Shown: positions 1 through 9,607 of the stretch, in pieces
Position numbering within the stretch: the stretch's first letter is position 1
How the letters are laid out: every line of letters starts with the position of its first letter
From: Pseudomonadota bacterium
GTDB lineage: Bacteria > Pseudomonadota > Alphaproteobacteria > Acetobacterales > Acetobacteraceae
Reading direction: 5' to 3'
Assembly (NCBI GenBank): GCA_021808055.1
Contig: JAKBCH010000003.1
Location: 14,831 to 78,830 of the forward strand
DNA length: 64,000 nucleotides
Notes under the pieces: generated by a model
Told to the model about the DNA's origin: nothing
Database searches by the model: none
Seen by the model: the letters and a program-made list of their open reading frames with translations, nothing else
Made by a program: the position numbers and the translations under genes

Positions 1-150
1 GATGCCGACCGCCGAATGATCGTTGCGGACGTCCACCAGCCTGTCCACCAGAAGAAACGGGTAGCGGTGCGGAATCATCGACAAAATCTGTTTGATGTCG
101 ATCATCGCCACATCCACGGGCGGAAGAGTATTATCCGTCGCGTCGCTCAT
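1..150 (-). CDS. fabZ: 3-hydroxyacyl-ACP dehydratase FabZ (partial, C-terminus beyond window)
   Basis: Only the first 50 codons are present; the gene runs off the left edge. The visible protein has the FabZ N-terminal signature [13 protein letters not shown]. FabZ dehydrates 3-hydroxyacyl-ACP in the cytosolic type II fatty-acid cycle and competes with LpxA for the 3-hydroxyacyl-ACP pool. It is the last visible gene of the envelope operon, 14 bp after lpxD, a classic lpxD-fabZ order. The catalytic His and Glu may lie partly outside the window and cannot be checked. Confidence 0.93.
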   Translation of the reverse strand, partial: MSDATDNTLPPVDVAMIDIKQILSMIPHRYPFLLVDRLVDVRNDHSAVGI

Positions 151-164
151 GCTTTGTCGGGTCC

Positions 165-1205
165 CTATGTTTGTGCTTTGCGCCCTGGCCGGGCAAGTTT
201 ACGCAAGGTTACAACCTCACGGAAGAAGCTTTTGGCGTTTTGCGCCGGGGCACCCAGCACTTCCTCGCCAGGTGGCACGTCCTGCATAACACCTGATTGC
301 GCGCCGATACGCGCCTTGTCACCAATCTTCAGATGCCCGGTCAGCCCTGCCTGCGCCGCAATCATCACACCTTGGCCGATTTGGGTGGACCCCGAAATGC
401 CGGCCTGCGCAATCACTACGGAAAACGCGCCGATATTCACGTTATGACCAATTTGCACAAGGTTATCGATATGGACGCCGGGGCCGATGACGGTATCCTG
501 CGCTGAGCCGCGATCGATGGTGGTGTTGGCACCAATCTCCGCCCCTTCGCCAATCAGAACCCGACCGAGCTGCGGCACGGGCGTGAAGCCGCTCTCGGAA
601 ATAGCAAAACCGAACCCGTCCTGGCCTATGCGCGCACCGGGATAGATCACTACCCGGTCGCCCAAAACGGCATGGCTTAACGTGACTTGCGCATGAATAC
701 GGCAGTTTTTGCCGATGACCACACCGGGAGCGATATAGGTCAGCGGCCCTATCGAGGTGCCCGCCCCAATGTGCGCCCCGGCGCCAATAACAGCGCCGGG
801 CCCGATCTCGGCAGTAGGGTCGATAATGGCCGAAGGATCAATGACCGCTGTAGGGTGCGCCCCCGCCGCAGGAACCGGAGGCGGGAAAAACAGCGCCGAA
901 ACCTTGGCCCAGCCGACATATGGCTCGGTTGTGGCCAGCGCTATGCAGCCATTTGGCAATTTTTCCACAAAATCCGGATGCAGGATCACCGCTCCGGCCT
1001 TGGTTTCCGCCAGCAACCCGGCATAGCGCCGGTTATCCAGAAAGCTCACATCCTGCGGCCCGGCCGAATGAAGCGGTGCCACACCAGACATCAGCCGTTC
1101 CGGCGCGTCAGCCTCAATGCCCAGCAAGGTTGCGATATCAGCAATTCTATGCGGCCCGGTGCAGAGGAAAAACCGTTCGTCACCGGGCTTACCAGCATCC
1201 ACCAT
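165..1205 (-). CDS. lpxD: UDP-3-O-(3-hydroxyacyl)glucosamine N-acyltransferase LpxD
   Basis: Third step of lipid A synthesis: transfers a 3-hydroxyacyl chain from ACP to the 2-amino group of UDP-3-O-acyl-glucosamine. The 346-residue length fits the family. An N-terminal uridine-binding domain (about residues 1-105) is followed by a left-handed beta-helix made of hexapeptide repeats, seen as [18 protein letters not shown] runs at about 115-300. The catalytic His is visible in QIGHNVNIG (His254). The C-terminal helix is present. It follows skp by 3 bp and precedes fabZ in the same operon. Confidence 0.96.
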   Translation of the reverse strand: MVDAGKPGDERFFLCTGPHRIADIATLLGIEADAPERLMSGVAPLHSAGPQDVSFLDNRRYAGLLAETKAGAVILHPDFVEKLPNGCIALATTEPYVGWAKVSALFFPPPVPAAGAHPTAVIDPSAIIDPTAEIGPGAVIGAGAHIGAGTSIGPLTYIAPGVVIGKNCRIHAQVTLSHAVLGDRVVIYPGARIGQDGFGFAISESGFTPVPQLGRVLIGEGAEIGANTTIDRGSAQDTVIGPGVHIDNLVQIGHNVNIGAFSVVIAQAGISGSTQIGQGVMIAAQAGLTGHLKIGDKARIGAQSGVMQDVPPGEEVLGAPAQNAKSFFREVVTLRKLARPGRKAQT

Positions 1206-1208
1206 CTA

Positions 1209-1985
1209 TCAGGGGCCGACGCCACCGCCCTGATCTTCGGGCGTATCGATCTGCATACCGGGCGTTACCACGCTCGGCGGAACAGTAACATGCGGCAGCA
1301 GCTTGTTAAGCTCCGTCACCGTCTCGTCAGTAATGTCAAAGGCCGACACATTCAACACAGCTTGCTCACGATGCAAAACCAGATTCATGCCATGGGCTTG
1401 CGCCTCTTGCCGAACTATTCCCGCCAGCTCAGCTTCAATCTGCTGCAACGCGGCCTGGCCGGAATTCTGGATCGCCTGGTTGCGCTCCTGGAACTTGGTT
1501 TGGGTCGCGGCGATCTCATTCTGCAGATCCTGCTCTTTCTTCTCAAGCGCGGCATCGCTCAGCTTGCCACGCTCGGCCATGATGGCCTGCTGTTCAGACT
1601 GAATCTTGTCACGCGCAGCTTGCGCATCCTTTGCCAAACCCGCCTGGCGCATTTGTATCTCTGCCTGCACACCTTGCGCTGCAGTTGATTTCTGCAGCAC
1701 TTCCGGCACAGAAAGCACGCCTATCACTGCCGTGGGGGGCGCAGGCTCATCGGGCAGTGGCGGGAGCACCGGCACTTTAAATTGCGTTTTGTCTGGCCCA
1801 TTTGCAGCATTTGGTGCCGCAGCCTCAGGCTTCGGGTGTGGTGCCACAGCTGCGGCAGGATGCTGCTGCGCTGCGGGCGGCATGAAATACCCGGAAGAGC
1901 CGGAAGCTGTCTGGGCATAAGCCGCAGGTGCCGCGCCAATAATCAGCAGCGGTAAAACAAGCGAATATCGGGAAAGAGCGGACAC
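1209..1985 (-). CDS. skp: OmpH/Skp-family periplasmic chaperone with Pro-rich N-terminal extension
   Basis: Predicted periplasmic holdase for outer-membrane proteins. A signal peptide (cleavage near AYAQ, about residue 25) is followed by a Pro/Ala-rich, low-complexity segment to about residue 90. After that come VIGVLSVPEVLQKS and a long Lys/Gln/Glu-rich coiled coil (about 100-200), as in OmpH/Skp. At 258 residues it is longer than the usual 160-200 because of the Pro-rich insert. The GTG start abuts the bamA stop with no gap, so translation is probably coupled. Family assignment rests on the coiled coil and the bamA-skp-lpxD-fabZ context. Confidence 0.85.
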   Translation of the reverse strand: MSALSRYSLVLPLLIIGAAPAAYAQTASGSSGYFMPPAAQQHPAAAVAPHPKPEAAAPNAANGPDKTQFKVPVLPPLPDEPAPPTAVIGVLSVPEVLQKSTAAQGVQAEIQMRQAGLAKDAQAARDKIQSEQQAIMAERGKLSDAALEKKEQDLQNEIAATQTKFQERNQAIQNSGQAALQQIEAELAGIVRQEAQAHGMNLVLHREQAVLNVSAFDITDETVTELNKLLPHVTVPPSVVTPGMQIDTPEDQGGGVGP

Positions 1986-4370
1986 TTAGAACCTCGTACC
2001 AAAAGAGACGCGGAATTGTTGAACCTGGTCACCCCGTTGCTTGACCACGGGTTGGGCCAAAGAAAGATTGATCAGGCCAAACGGTGTATTCCAGGATACG
2101 CCGATACCGGCGCCAACGCGCGGGGCAGAGCTGTTGAGCAACGTGGCCGAGCCAATGGTCCTGGCCCCCCATAGCGACCCGACATCCACAAAGGCAAAAC
2201 CGGAGACACCCAGATCTTTTGACACAGGCAGCGGAAAGTGCAGCTCCGTTGATTGGGTCCACATATACCGCCCGCCAATCTGGCCACCGCTGCTGGTGAG
2301 CGTACCAGAGCTGTTATAAACCGGTTCAACATATGGGCCGATACCGCCATCGGCAAAGCCGCGCAGACTATCGCCACCCAGGAAGAAGCGATCTTCGATT
2401 TTATCCTGGTAGCCACCGATATCTTTAAGATACCCTGCCGTAGCGCCGAATTTCAGCACCCAGTTCGGGTTGCCAAAAATACGTTCCAGCGGGATGTAAT
2501 AAGAGACATCCGGGCTTATGCGAATATATTTGGCACCGCCGCCAAGCCCGGCAAAGTCCGTGCTCAAGTCCATCAGCAAGCCGGAATGCGGGTTTTGATC
2601 ATCGTCCAAATAATCGAAGCTCAACGTCTGGCTGATTTCCGACAAGGTCGATCTGCCGAACTCATTCTGAATATAAATATTCGTGTTGCTGCCAGAAGGA
2701 ATATTGTAAATGTTCCGCTGGCTAACCGTGTAAGTGAATGTCTGACGCACGTTCTGGTTGAAGCGATAGCCAAGCCGTACATCAGCCCCAATATCGCTTT
2801 CCGAATAAGAATAGCTCTGGCTTGTCGCGGTGTAAGAATTTGTGACCGTGCGGAAAAGATCCCACCCGGCGATGAGGTTGCGATCCAGAAAATATGGGTC
2901 GGTCACGCCCAGATTGATCTGTGTGCCACGTTGGGCAATCAACGTGTTGATGGACGCGTTGATGCCGGTGCCCAGAAAGTTGTTCTGGCTGAGACCGGTA
3001 TTCAGCAACGCACCAAGAGACGTAGAATAACCACCGCCCAGAGAGAACTGGCCGGTCGCCTGCTCGGTTACCGCCATGTTCATAATCACCTGCTGTGGTG
3101 TGGAACCGGGCGAGGTGGTTATATTTTCGGTTTTAAAGAAACCTAGATTTTTGACGTTCTCCGTCGACTGGTCAATCTTGCTTTGATTGTACGCATCCCC
3201 ATCCGCTACAGTCATCTCGCGGCGAATCACCTTGTCTTCGGTGCGGGTATTGCCGGTGATGTCGACGCGCTGAATCCATACGCGCGGGCCATTTACCACA
3301 TTCAGCACAATGGCGAGCGTGTGGGTTGCCGGGTCCGGGGTTACCTGCGGATTCACCGTGGCGAATGCATAGCCCAAATTGAGCGCGCGCTTGTTCAACG
3401 CATCCACGCCTTCCTGCAAGGCATCACCATCGAACCAGTCGCCTTTGGAAAGCGGCACCAATCCGCGCAGATCTTTCTCTGGCAGGTTCGGAATGCCAGA
3501 CACAATCTTGAGTGAGCCGATTTTGTACCGCTCTCCCTCGCTAAGCGTGTAGGTCAAATAGAAGGATTTACGATCCGGGCTCAGATTGGCGTTGGCGCCA
3601 ATAATCTGGAAATCAGCATAGCCTTTGTGGAAATAAAATTTATGCAGCAGATATTCGTCGTACTGAATCCGCTCCGGCATATAGACAACCGCACCGGAGA
3701 GGAACCGCCACCAGGCTTGTTGCCGGCTGGAGACCACGTCACGCAACGCTGATTGCGAGAAATGCTGGTTCCCGATGAAGGTGATGCGGCTGATCTTGGT
3801 CGCCGCCCCTTCATCACACTGGAACACCACATTTACACGGTTATCCGGCAGCTTGATGATGTTCGCCGTCACCTGCGCGTTGTAATGGCCTTTCGCGGCA
3901 TAGGCGTCCAGCAATGCGCGCCGGGCTGCCTCAGCCGCCTGGGGCGTGTAAACCGAGCGCGGCGTAAGGGCCACGGCAGCTGCCGCGTCCTTGTCAGACA
4001 GCGCCTTGTTACCGGAAAAAAACACCTGGTCTATCGTAGGATTCTCAACCACGGCAACGTTCAGATTGCTGCCATCACGTGTGATGTTCACGCTCTGGAA
4101 CAGCCCCGTGGCATAGAGTGTTTTTACCGACTGGTTGATCTTTTCCGGGTCGAAAGCATCGCCTGGCTGAACCACCATATAAGCGATGATCGTGCTGCTC
4201 TCGATGCGTTGATTGCCGGTGACATTGATGGCGGCAATGGTGCCCCCCGCCGGAATTGCGGCGTCCTGGACCGTTGCGGCAAGTGCCGCAGCGCCAAGGC
4301 CAGGGGCCGTAAGCATTGCCGGTAGCAAGCATACAGATGCCAGAAGGACGGAGCGCGGCTTTAGTAGCAA
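1986..4370 (-). CDS. bamA: Outer membrane protein assembly factor BamA (Omp85)
   Basis: Central beta-barrel of the BAM complex that inserts outer-membrane proteins. After a signal peptide come five POTRA-like repeats (about residues 40-400, each with a GNxxxxxxxI-type pattern such as VTGNQRIESSTI and ITGNTRTEDKVI). A C-terminal 16-strand barrel follows, with GGDSLRGFADGGIGP near the conserved loop-6 VRGF/Y motif and a terminal FRVSFGTRF ending in aromatic Phe. I place the start at a TTG preceded by GGGAG at 7-nt spacing, which gives a clean signal peptide. The frame is open to another TTG at 4457, which would add 29 residues. It lies 110 bp after rseP. Confidence 0.95.
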   Translation of the reverse strand: MLLKPRSVLLASVCLLPAMLTAPGLGAAALAATVQDAAIPAGGTIAAINVTGNQRIESSTIIAYMVVQPGDAFDPEKINQSVKTLYATGLFQSVNITRDGSNLNVAVVENPTIDQVFFSGNKALSDKDAAAAVALTPRSVYTPQAAEAARRALLDAYAAKGHYNAQVTANIIKLPDNRVNVVFQCDEGAATKISRITFIGNQHFSQSALRDVVSSRQQAWWRFLSGAVVYMPERIQYDEYLLHKFYFHKGYADFQIIGANANLSPDRKSFYLTYTLSEGERYKIGSLKIVSGIPNLPEKDLRGLVPLSKGDWFDGDALQEGVDALNKRALNLGYAFATVNPQVTPDPATHTLAIVLNVVNGPRVWIQRVDITGNTRTEDKVIRREMTVADGDAYNQSKIDQSTENVKNLGFFKTENITTSPGSTPQQVIMNMAVTEQATGQFSLGGGYSTSLGALLNTGLSQNNFLGTGINASINTLIAQRGTQINLGVTDPYFLDRNLIAGWDLFRTVTNSYTATSQSYSYSESDIGADVRLGYRFNQNVRQTFTYTVSQRNIYNIPSGSNTNIYIQNEFGRSTLSEISQTLSFDYLDDDQNPHSGLLMDLSTDFAGLGGGAKYIRISPDVSYYIPLERIFGNPNWVLKFGATAGYLKDIGGYQDKIEDRFFLGGDSLRGFADGGIGPYVEPVYNSSGTLTSSGGQIGGRYMWTQSTELHFPLPVSKDLGVSGFAFVDVGSLWGARTIGSATLLNSSAPRVGAGIGVSWNTPFGLINLSLAQPVVKQRGDQVQQFRVSFGTRF

Positions 4371-4480
4371 TCGAAATCTCCCAACCAAAATCCCCGAAAC
4401 CCGGGACTTGCTGTCTCGCGGCGTTTGGCATGCGAATGCCCGCCGGGCAAGGTGCAAGCACCGAATGACGCGGCTTTAGC

Positions 4481-5563
4481 CTAAAGTAAATGTGTGAACC
4501 ATGCGACCGCCCCCAGCCTGGTGAGGTCATTAAATGTAACCAGCATCACCAATGAGAGAATAATCGCCACCCCCACCCGCAACCCTGCCTCCCTGGCCTG
4601 TTCCGGCACCGGGCGGCGGATAAGCCCTTCCACGGCGTAGAACAGCAAATGACCACCATCCAGGATGGGGATGGGGATGAGGTTGACGAGACCAAGATTG
4701 ATTGAGAGCAACGCGATCAGATTAACCATCGCCACCACGCCAAGTGCTGCCGCCTGACCGGATATCTGCGCAATACCAAGCGGCCCCGCCAGATCCCGCA
4801 AGCCGCGATGCTGCACAATCAGGCTAGACATTCCGGCAAACCAGCCGGAAATCTGCTGACCTGTCTCCTGAAACGCCGCGGCTATCGCCTGCCCCGGCAG
4901 CAAGCGCTTCAGGCTCGATTCGGTGCCCACAACCCCCAAACGGCCGATCTCGGTGCCATCCATGCTGGCCTGCCCGACCGTCACCGGCAGCATCAGCTGC
5001 TTGCCCGCGCGCTCAATGGTAAAATCCAGCACCGAATCGGGATGGGCAACGACGATCTGCTGCAAATCGACGAAGTTTTTAATGGGCGCACTACCTATGG
5101 CAAGCACCCGGTCCCCAGCCAGGAGATGCGAGGCGGCTGCCGACGAGCCAGGCTGAATCTGGCTCAACACAGGCTGTGTGGTAAGTTGCCCGGCTGTCAT
5201 GAACAGCCCGGCGTAAACCACCACCGCCAAAAGCAAATTGGCCAACGGCCCCGCCGCCACGATCACCGCTTTCGAGCTCAATGATGCCGCCCCAAAGGAA
5301 CCTGGCCGCGCCGAGGCTGAACCCTGGTCATCGCCCCAACCCAGCATTTTTACATAACCGCCGAGCGGAATCACCGAAACTTGCCACACCGTGCCGGATT
5401 TTGCCCTCCGCCTGAGCAAGGCCGGGCCAAACCCGATCGAGAATGTTTCGACCGTTACCCCCTGGCTACGCGCGGCAAGATAATGCCCCATCTCGTGCAC
5501 AAAAATCAGCACGCCAATCTCGAAAACGAAAGCAATAATGGTGCGCAGAAAATCCAGCATCAT
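4481..5563 (-). CDS. rseP: Site-2 intramembrane zinc metalloprotease RseP (M50)
   Basis: Inner-membrane protease of regulated intramembrane proteolysis; in the family it cleaves anti-sigma factors and remnant signal peptides. The zinc motif HEMGH is at residues 23-27 in the first membrane segment. A single PDZ domain is seen at about 110-190 and the second active-site motif LDGG near residue 305. At 360 residues it matches the single-PDZ alphaproteobacterial form and is shorter than E. coli RseP. Its ATG overlaps the dxr stop by one base (TGATG), so the two are probably translated together. Confidence 0.95.
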   Translation of the reverse strand: MMLDFLRTIIAFVFEIGVLIFVHEMGHYLAARSQGVTVETFSIGFGPALLRRRAKSGTVWQVSVIPLGGYVKMLGWGDDQGSASARPGSFGAASLSSKAVIVAAGPLANLLLAVVVYAGLFMTAGQLTTQPVLSQIQPGSSAAASHLLAGDRVLAIGSAPIKNFVDLQQIVVAHPDSVLDFTIERAGKQLMLPVTVGQASMDGTEIGRLGVVGTESSLKRLLPGQAIAAAFQETGQQISGWFAGMSSLIVQHRGLRDLAGPLGIAQISGQAAALGVVAMVNLIALLSINLGLVNLIPIPILDGGHLLFYAVEGLIRRPVPEQAREAGLRVGVAIILSLVMLVTFNDLTRLGAVAWFTHLL

Positions 5564-6729
5564 CAGGCCGCCTTGGCTTTTGCCAACGCCTTGGTGGCGG
5601 CGGCGCGTGCGGCAGTGTCTATGGCAAGCACAGCGGCAATATCCGGCACTGGCGAGGCTCCCAGCTCCTGCATCACCGCCTCAACGGTTGCGGCGATATC
5701 CAGAAAGCCGATCTTGCGGTCCAGAAAAGCTGCCACAGCCACCTCATTGGCCGCGTTCAGCACCGCGGGGGCACCAGCACCAGCCGCCAGCGCTTCCCGC
5801 GCCAAACGCAGCGCCGGGAAGCGCGTTTCATCCGGTGCGTGAAATTCCAGGCGCGCAACCTGCACAAGGTCCAGCTTCGGTGCCAATGTGGCAAGCCGCT
5901 TTGGCCAAGCCAGCGCATGGGCGATGGGAATGCGCATATCCGGCGCGCCAAGCTGCGCCAGCACCGAACCATCAGCATAGCAGACCATGCCGTGAATAAT
6001 TGATTGCGGATGCACCAGCACTTCAATTTGTTCAGATGACAGCGAAAATAATCTCGCAGCCTCAATAACTTCCAAGCCTTTATTAAACATAGTCGCGCTG
6101 TCAATGGAGATTTTGGCACCCATCGACCAAACCGGGTGCCGTAAGGCTGCCTCCCGGGTTATGCCGCGCATCTCCTCCAGACTGTGGTTTCGGAAAGGCC
6201 CACCGGATGCGGTGAGCACAATTTTCTCCACCTGCTTGGTGTTGCCGTCCGCCATCGCCTGAAGGATGGCGTTGTGCTCGGAATCCACGGGCAGAAGGGT
6301 GGCACCGGCGGCTTCAACCTCACGCAAAAACACATCCCCAGCGGAAACCAAGGATTCCTTGCAGGCAAAGGCGATGGTGCCGCCCTGGCGCACGGCCGCC
6401 AATGTGGGTTCCAGCCCGGCGGTGCCGGTAATGGCGCACATCGTCCAGTCCGCCTTGCGCCCGGCTGCCTCCAGCACGGCTTCGCGGCCACCGGCAACCT
6501 CAAGCCCCGTGCCAGCCAGCGCCTCGCGCAAACTGGAGAGCAACGTCTCATCCGAGATCACGCTAATCTCCGGGCGGAATCGGCGGGCCTGTTCGGCCAG
6601 CAGCGCGATGTTATGCCCGCCCACCAACGCGCAAACCCGATAAGCGGATGGATTTTCTTTCACAAGATCAAGAGTCTGCGTGCCGACGCTACCCGTGGAC
6701 CCCAGGATTGTCAGCCGCTTTACCCCCAT
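5563..6729 (-). CDS. dxr: 1-deoxy-D-xylulose 5-phosphate reductoisomerase
   Basis: Second enzyme of the MEP pathway, converting DXP to 2-C-methyl-D-erythritol 4-phosphate with NADPH in the cytosol. The N-terminus carries the nucleotide motif LGSTGSVGTQTLD. Metal/substrate motifs VDSEHNA and TASGGPF are visible near residues 148-180, and the loop HPVWSMGAKISIDSATM follows. The 388-residue length is standard. The start overlaps the cdsA end by 10 bp. Its product feeds UppS, encoded three genes upstream, so isoprenoid and carrier-lipid genes are co-transcribed. Confidence 0.97.
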   Translation of the reverse strand: MGVKRLTILGSTGSVGTQTLDLVKENPSAYRVCALVGGHNIALLAEQARRFRPEISVISDETLLSSLREALAGTGLEVAGGREAVLEAAGRKADWTMCAITGTAGLEPTLAAVRQGGTIAFACKESLVSAGDVFLREVEAAGATLLPVDSEHNAILQAMADGNTKQVEKIVLTASGGPFRNHSLEEMRGITREAALRHPVWSMGAKISIDSATMFNKGLEVIEAARLFSLSSEQIEVLVHPQSIIHGMVCYADGSVLAQLGAPDMRIPIAHALAWPKRLATLAPKLDLVQVARLEFHAPDETRFPALRLAREALAAGAGAPAVLNAANEVAVAAFLDRKIGFLDIAATVEAVMQELGASPVPDIAAVLAIDTAARAAATKALAKAKAA

Positions 6730-7535
6730 AACCCCATGCCTCCATGCATACCGGCCGCAAGCAATGCTGCCAAAGGTGCCGCCGTTAAAAATCCATCCAG
6801 CCGGTCAAATAAACCGCCATGGCCAGGAATCGTCCGGGCGGAATCTTTCACACCCAGTTTGCGCTTGATGGCGCTTTCCAGCAAATCTCCAGCCTGGGCG
6901 ATGAAGCTCAATACCAGCCCCACACCGAAGGCGTGAAGCGGCGCGCCAAGTGTCGCCGCTGCCAACCCCGCGCCGCACGCGCCGCCAGCAACCAGGCCGC
7001 CGAGCGCGCCGCTCCAGGTTTTGCCGGGCGAAATCCGTGGTGCCAGCTTGGCACCGCCCAGCAACCGCCCAACAGCGTAAGCCCCTATATCCGTGCCCCA
7101 GATCACCAGAATCAGATACGCAGTATCCTCAAGCCCCACACCCGGCTGCTGGCGCAGCCAGATTAAACACACGCCACCCAGCCCCGCATAAGGCACGCCC
7201 GCGGCCGCAAACCGGCTGTAGGACAACAAAGCCATAAATGTTATAAAAACAATGGATTGTAAACCATGTATCATACCGAATATGCTAGTTGTTAGCCATA
7301 TCAGCGTGAGCAGCCCTGCAAAATGCCAGGCATGACGCAGCTTAGAAAGCCGTGCCCATTCGTGCCCCAGCCCGGCCATAGCCACGCCAATCAGCATTGT
7401 CCACGCCAATCCGCCGCGCCACAGGCAAAACAACGCAATCGGCCCAAGTACCAAAGCTGAAGCCGCACGGAGATACAGGTCCGACCAACGGTTGTTCCTG
7501 GCTGGTTTGTCAAAAGGCTCAGACAGGGCGGGCAC
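6720..7535 (-). CDS. cdsA: Phosphatidate cytidylyltransferase CdsA
   Basis: Makes CDP-diacylglycerol from phosphatidic acid and CTP; integral inner-membrane enzyme. About eight hydrophobic segments are visible. The CDP-DAG synthase signature near the C-terminus is present in the forms WGTDIGAYAVGRLLGG, ISPGKTWSG and GDLLESAIKRKLGVKDSA. I chose a GTG start that overlaps the uppS end by 17 bp and gives 271 residues, a normal length. The frame is open further upstream, but that part lies inside uppS and does not resemble CdsA. The exact start is uncertain. Confidence 0.93.
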   Translation of the reverse strand: MPALSEPFDKPARNNRWSDLYLRAASALVLGPIALFCLWRGGLAWTMLIGVAMAGLGHEWARLSKLRHAWHFAGLLTLIWLTTSIFGMIHGLQSIVFITFMALLSYSRFAAAGVPYAGLGGVCLIWLRQQPGVGLEDTAYLILVIWGTDIGAYAVGRLLGGAKLAPRISPGKTWSGALGGLVAGGACGAGLAAATLGAPLHAFGVGLVLSFIAQAGDLLESAIKRKLGVKDSARTIPGHGGLFDRLDGFLTAAPLAALLAAGMHGGMGLWG

Positions 7536-8229
7536 CGAACCTGCGCTCCCTGCCCGCAAACTCCTCCAGGGCGTTGGCAAAATCCTGCCCACAAAAATCT
7601 GGCCACAGCACTTTGGTGAACCAGATTTCGGCGTAAGCCAGCTGCCAGAGCAAAAAATTACTAATGCGCTGCTCACCAGAGGTGCGAATCACCAGATCAG
7701 GGTCTGGAATCTCCGCTGTGAACAGAAAATTCGTGAAATTCTGCTCTGTCAGCTCATCGGGCTTTATTCCGGCCTCTATGGCCCTGCGAGCTGCCGTCAC
7801 AATTTCAGCCCTGCCGCCGTAGGAAAGGGCGAGCACCAAGGTGAGGCGTTTGTTTTCGGCTGTTTTGCGTTCCGCTGCCTCAAGCTCCTGCGCCAGAACC
7901 TCGCCGAAGCGTTCGCGCTCGCCGATCACCTGCAGGCGCACACCCTCGGCATGAAGTTCAGCCAGCTCAGAGCGCAAATAATGTTTGAGCAGAAATGTGA
8001 GGTCTTGCACCTCGCCCGCTGGGCGTTGCCAGTTCTCGGAGGAAAAGGCGAACAAGGTAAGATAGCGCACCCCATGGTTCACCGCCGCCTCAATAACCCG
8101 GCGCACGGCCTTCGCACCCTCGCGGTGGCCAGCCACACGCGGCAAGCCTCTGGTTGCGGCCCAGCGCCCATTGCCATCCATAATGATAGCAACATGCGAT
8201 GGCACAGAATGGGAGGTGGCGTCTGCCAT
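7519..8229 (-). CDS. uppS: Di-trans,poly-cis-undecaprenyl-diphosphate synthase UppS
   Basis: Cis-prenyltransferase that elongates farnesyl-PP to C55 undecaprenyl-PP, the lipid carrier for peptidoglycan and polysaccharide synthesis. The IIMDGNGRWA motif with the catalytic Asp is at about residues 15-24, followed by HREGAKAVRR. The C-terminal substrate motifs PDLVIRTSGEQRISNFLLWQ and Y-x-E-x-x-F are also seen. The 236-residue length is typical. Its ATG overlaps the frr stop by one base (TAATG). Confidence 0.97.
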   Translation of the reverse strand: MADATSHSVPSHVAIIMDGNGRWAATRGLPRVAGHREGAKAVRRVIEAAVNHGVRYLTLFAFSSENWQRPAGEVQDLTFLLKHYLRSELAELHAEGVRLQVIGERERFGEVLAQELEAAERKTAENKRLTLVLALSYGGRAEIVTAARRAIEAGIKPDELTEQNFTNFLFTAEIPDPDLVIRTSGEQRISNFLLWQLAYAEIWFTKVLWPDFCGQDFANALEEFAGRERRFGARPV

Positions 8230-8792
8230 TAAACCTGCCGGATATCCTTTTCTTTTTCCGAAAAATGATCGTCCACGCGTTTAATGTAGCCGTCCGTCAG
8301 CTTCTGCACCTTATCCGCCCAGTCACGCTCTTCATCTTCAGAGATTTCGGACTTCTTCTGCAAGGCTTTGATCTGCTCCATGCCGTCGCGCCGCACTCCG
8401 CGCACGGCAATACGCGCGGCTTCAGCGTATTTATTGGCTGTTTTCACCAGCTCAATGCGGCGTTCTTCGGTGAGCACCGGCAGCGGCACGCGAATCGTCT
8501 GGCCGTCCGGCTGCGGGTTCAGGCCCAACCCGCAATCGCGAATCGCCGCCACTGTGGAATTGACCATCGAGCGGTCCCATACCTGCACGGTGATCATCCG
8601 CGCTTCCGGCACGGCGATGGTGGCCACCTGGTTCAGCGGCATCATCGATCCATAGGCCTCCACCTTCACCGGCTCCAGCAGTGCCGGGCTGGCGCGGCCG
8701 GTCCGAAGGCCGGAGAACTCGCGCCTTAAGGCTTCAAGCGCGCCATCCATGCGGCGGGTAAGATCAGTCGTGATCGTATCTAAATCGGTCAT
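8229..8792 (-). CDS. frr: Ribosome recycling factor
   Basis: Splits post-termination ribosomes together with EF-G. The 187-residue protein shows the three-helix-bundle sequence with the conserved LRTGRASPALLE near residue 30 and the C-terminal helix with KVQKLTDGYIKRVD. The ATG start at MTDLDTI is preceded by AAGAAGG at proper distance, which decides against a longer frame reading 15 residues upstream into the end of pyrH. It is part of the conserved tsf-pyrH-frr-uppS order. Confidence 0.97.
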   Translation of the reverse strand: MTDLDTITTDLTRRMDGALEALRREFSGLRTGRASPALLEPVKVEAYGSMMPLNQVATIAVPEARMITVQVWDRSMVNSTVAAIRDCGLGLNPQPDGQTIRVPLPVLTEERRIELVKTANKYAEAARIAVRGVRRDGMEQIKALQKKSEISEDEERDWADKVQKLTDGYIKRVDDHFSEKEKDIRQV

Positions 8793-8808
8793 GTGACGAA
8801 CCTTCTTT

Positions 8809-9531
8809 TCAGCACTCGATAATCCGGGTGAAGGCACCTTCGCCGCGCATCACGGCAGCGAAAGCGCCCGGGGCATGGATGTTAAAGACGAGAATCGGCA
8901 GCTTGTTTTCCCGGCTCAAAGAAATTGCGGCGGCATCCATAACATTCAGGTCACGCGCCAGAACATCCAAATAAGTTAGCTCTTCGTAACGCTTGGCATT
9001 CTGGTCTTTGCGCGGGTCGGCCGAATAAACGCCATCCACCTGCGTGCCCTTCAGCATTGCGTCGCATTTCATCTCGGTGGCGCGCAGGGCGGCAGCGGTG
9101 TCTGTGGTGAAAAACGGGTTGCCGGTGCCGGCGGCGAAAATCACCACCCTGCCCTTTTCCATATGCCGTTCGGCCCGGCGGCGGATATAGGGTTCGCAGA
9201 CAGACTCCATGGAGATGGCGCTCTGCACCCGGGTCGGCACACCCATTTTTTCCAGCGCAGACTGCATACCCAGCGCATTCATCACCGTGGCCAGCATTCC
9301 CATGTAATCAGCCTGGGCACGGTCCATGCCCGCCGCCGCACCGGCGATGCCACGGAAGATATTGCCGCCGCCGATCACCAGACAAACCTGCACCCCCATG
9401 GCGATCACATCACGCACATCCGCGGCAATGGTTTTCACCGTCTCCGTGTCCAGCCCGTAATCGCGCTTGCCCATCAGGGCTTCGCCGGAAACCTTCAGCA
9501 GAACACGCTTATATTGAGGATTGCTGGGCAT
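8809..9531 (-). CDS. pyrH: Uridylate kinase (UMP kinase) PyrH
   Basis: Phosphorylates UMP to UDP in pyrimidine nucleotide synthesis; bacterial-type kinase of the amino-acid kinase fold, normally a hexamer controlled by GTP and UTP. Seen: KVSGEALMG at the N-terminus, the glycine loop IGGGNIFRG near residue 57, [17 protein letters not shown] near 135, and DGVYSADP. The 240-residue length is standard. It lies 76 bp downstream of tsf and 16 bp upstream of the frr start. Confidence 0.97.
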   Translation of the reverse strand: MPSNPQYKRVLLKVSGEALMGKRDYGLDTETVKTIAADVRDVIAMGVQVCLVIGGGNIFRGIAGAAAGMDRAQADYMGMLATVMNALGMQSALEKMGVPTRVQSAISMESVCEPYIRRRAERHMEKGRVVIFAAGTGNPFFTTDTAAALRATEMKCDAMLKGTQVDGVYSADPRKDQNAKRYEELTYLDVLARDLNVMDAAAISLSRENKLPILVFNIHAPGAFAAVMRGEGAFTRIIEC

Positions 9532-9607
9532 GGAAGGTCCTTATAGGAAGGGCGGTGCCGTGCAAAATGCCCGGACCGCCCCATGGGTAGCGCAAAGGCG
9601 GAAAGGA

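Noticed and set aside
7536..7676. N-terminal extension of CdsA
   Set aside because: The frame is open, but this part lies entirely inside uppS and encodes a Cys/Ser/Pro-rich sequence unlike CdsA; a GTG near the uppS end gives the normal length.
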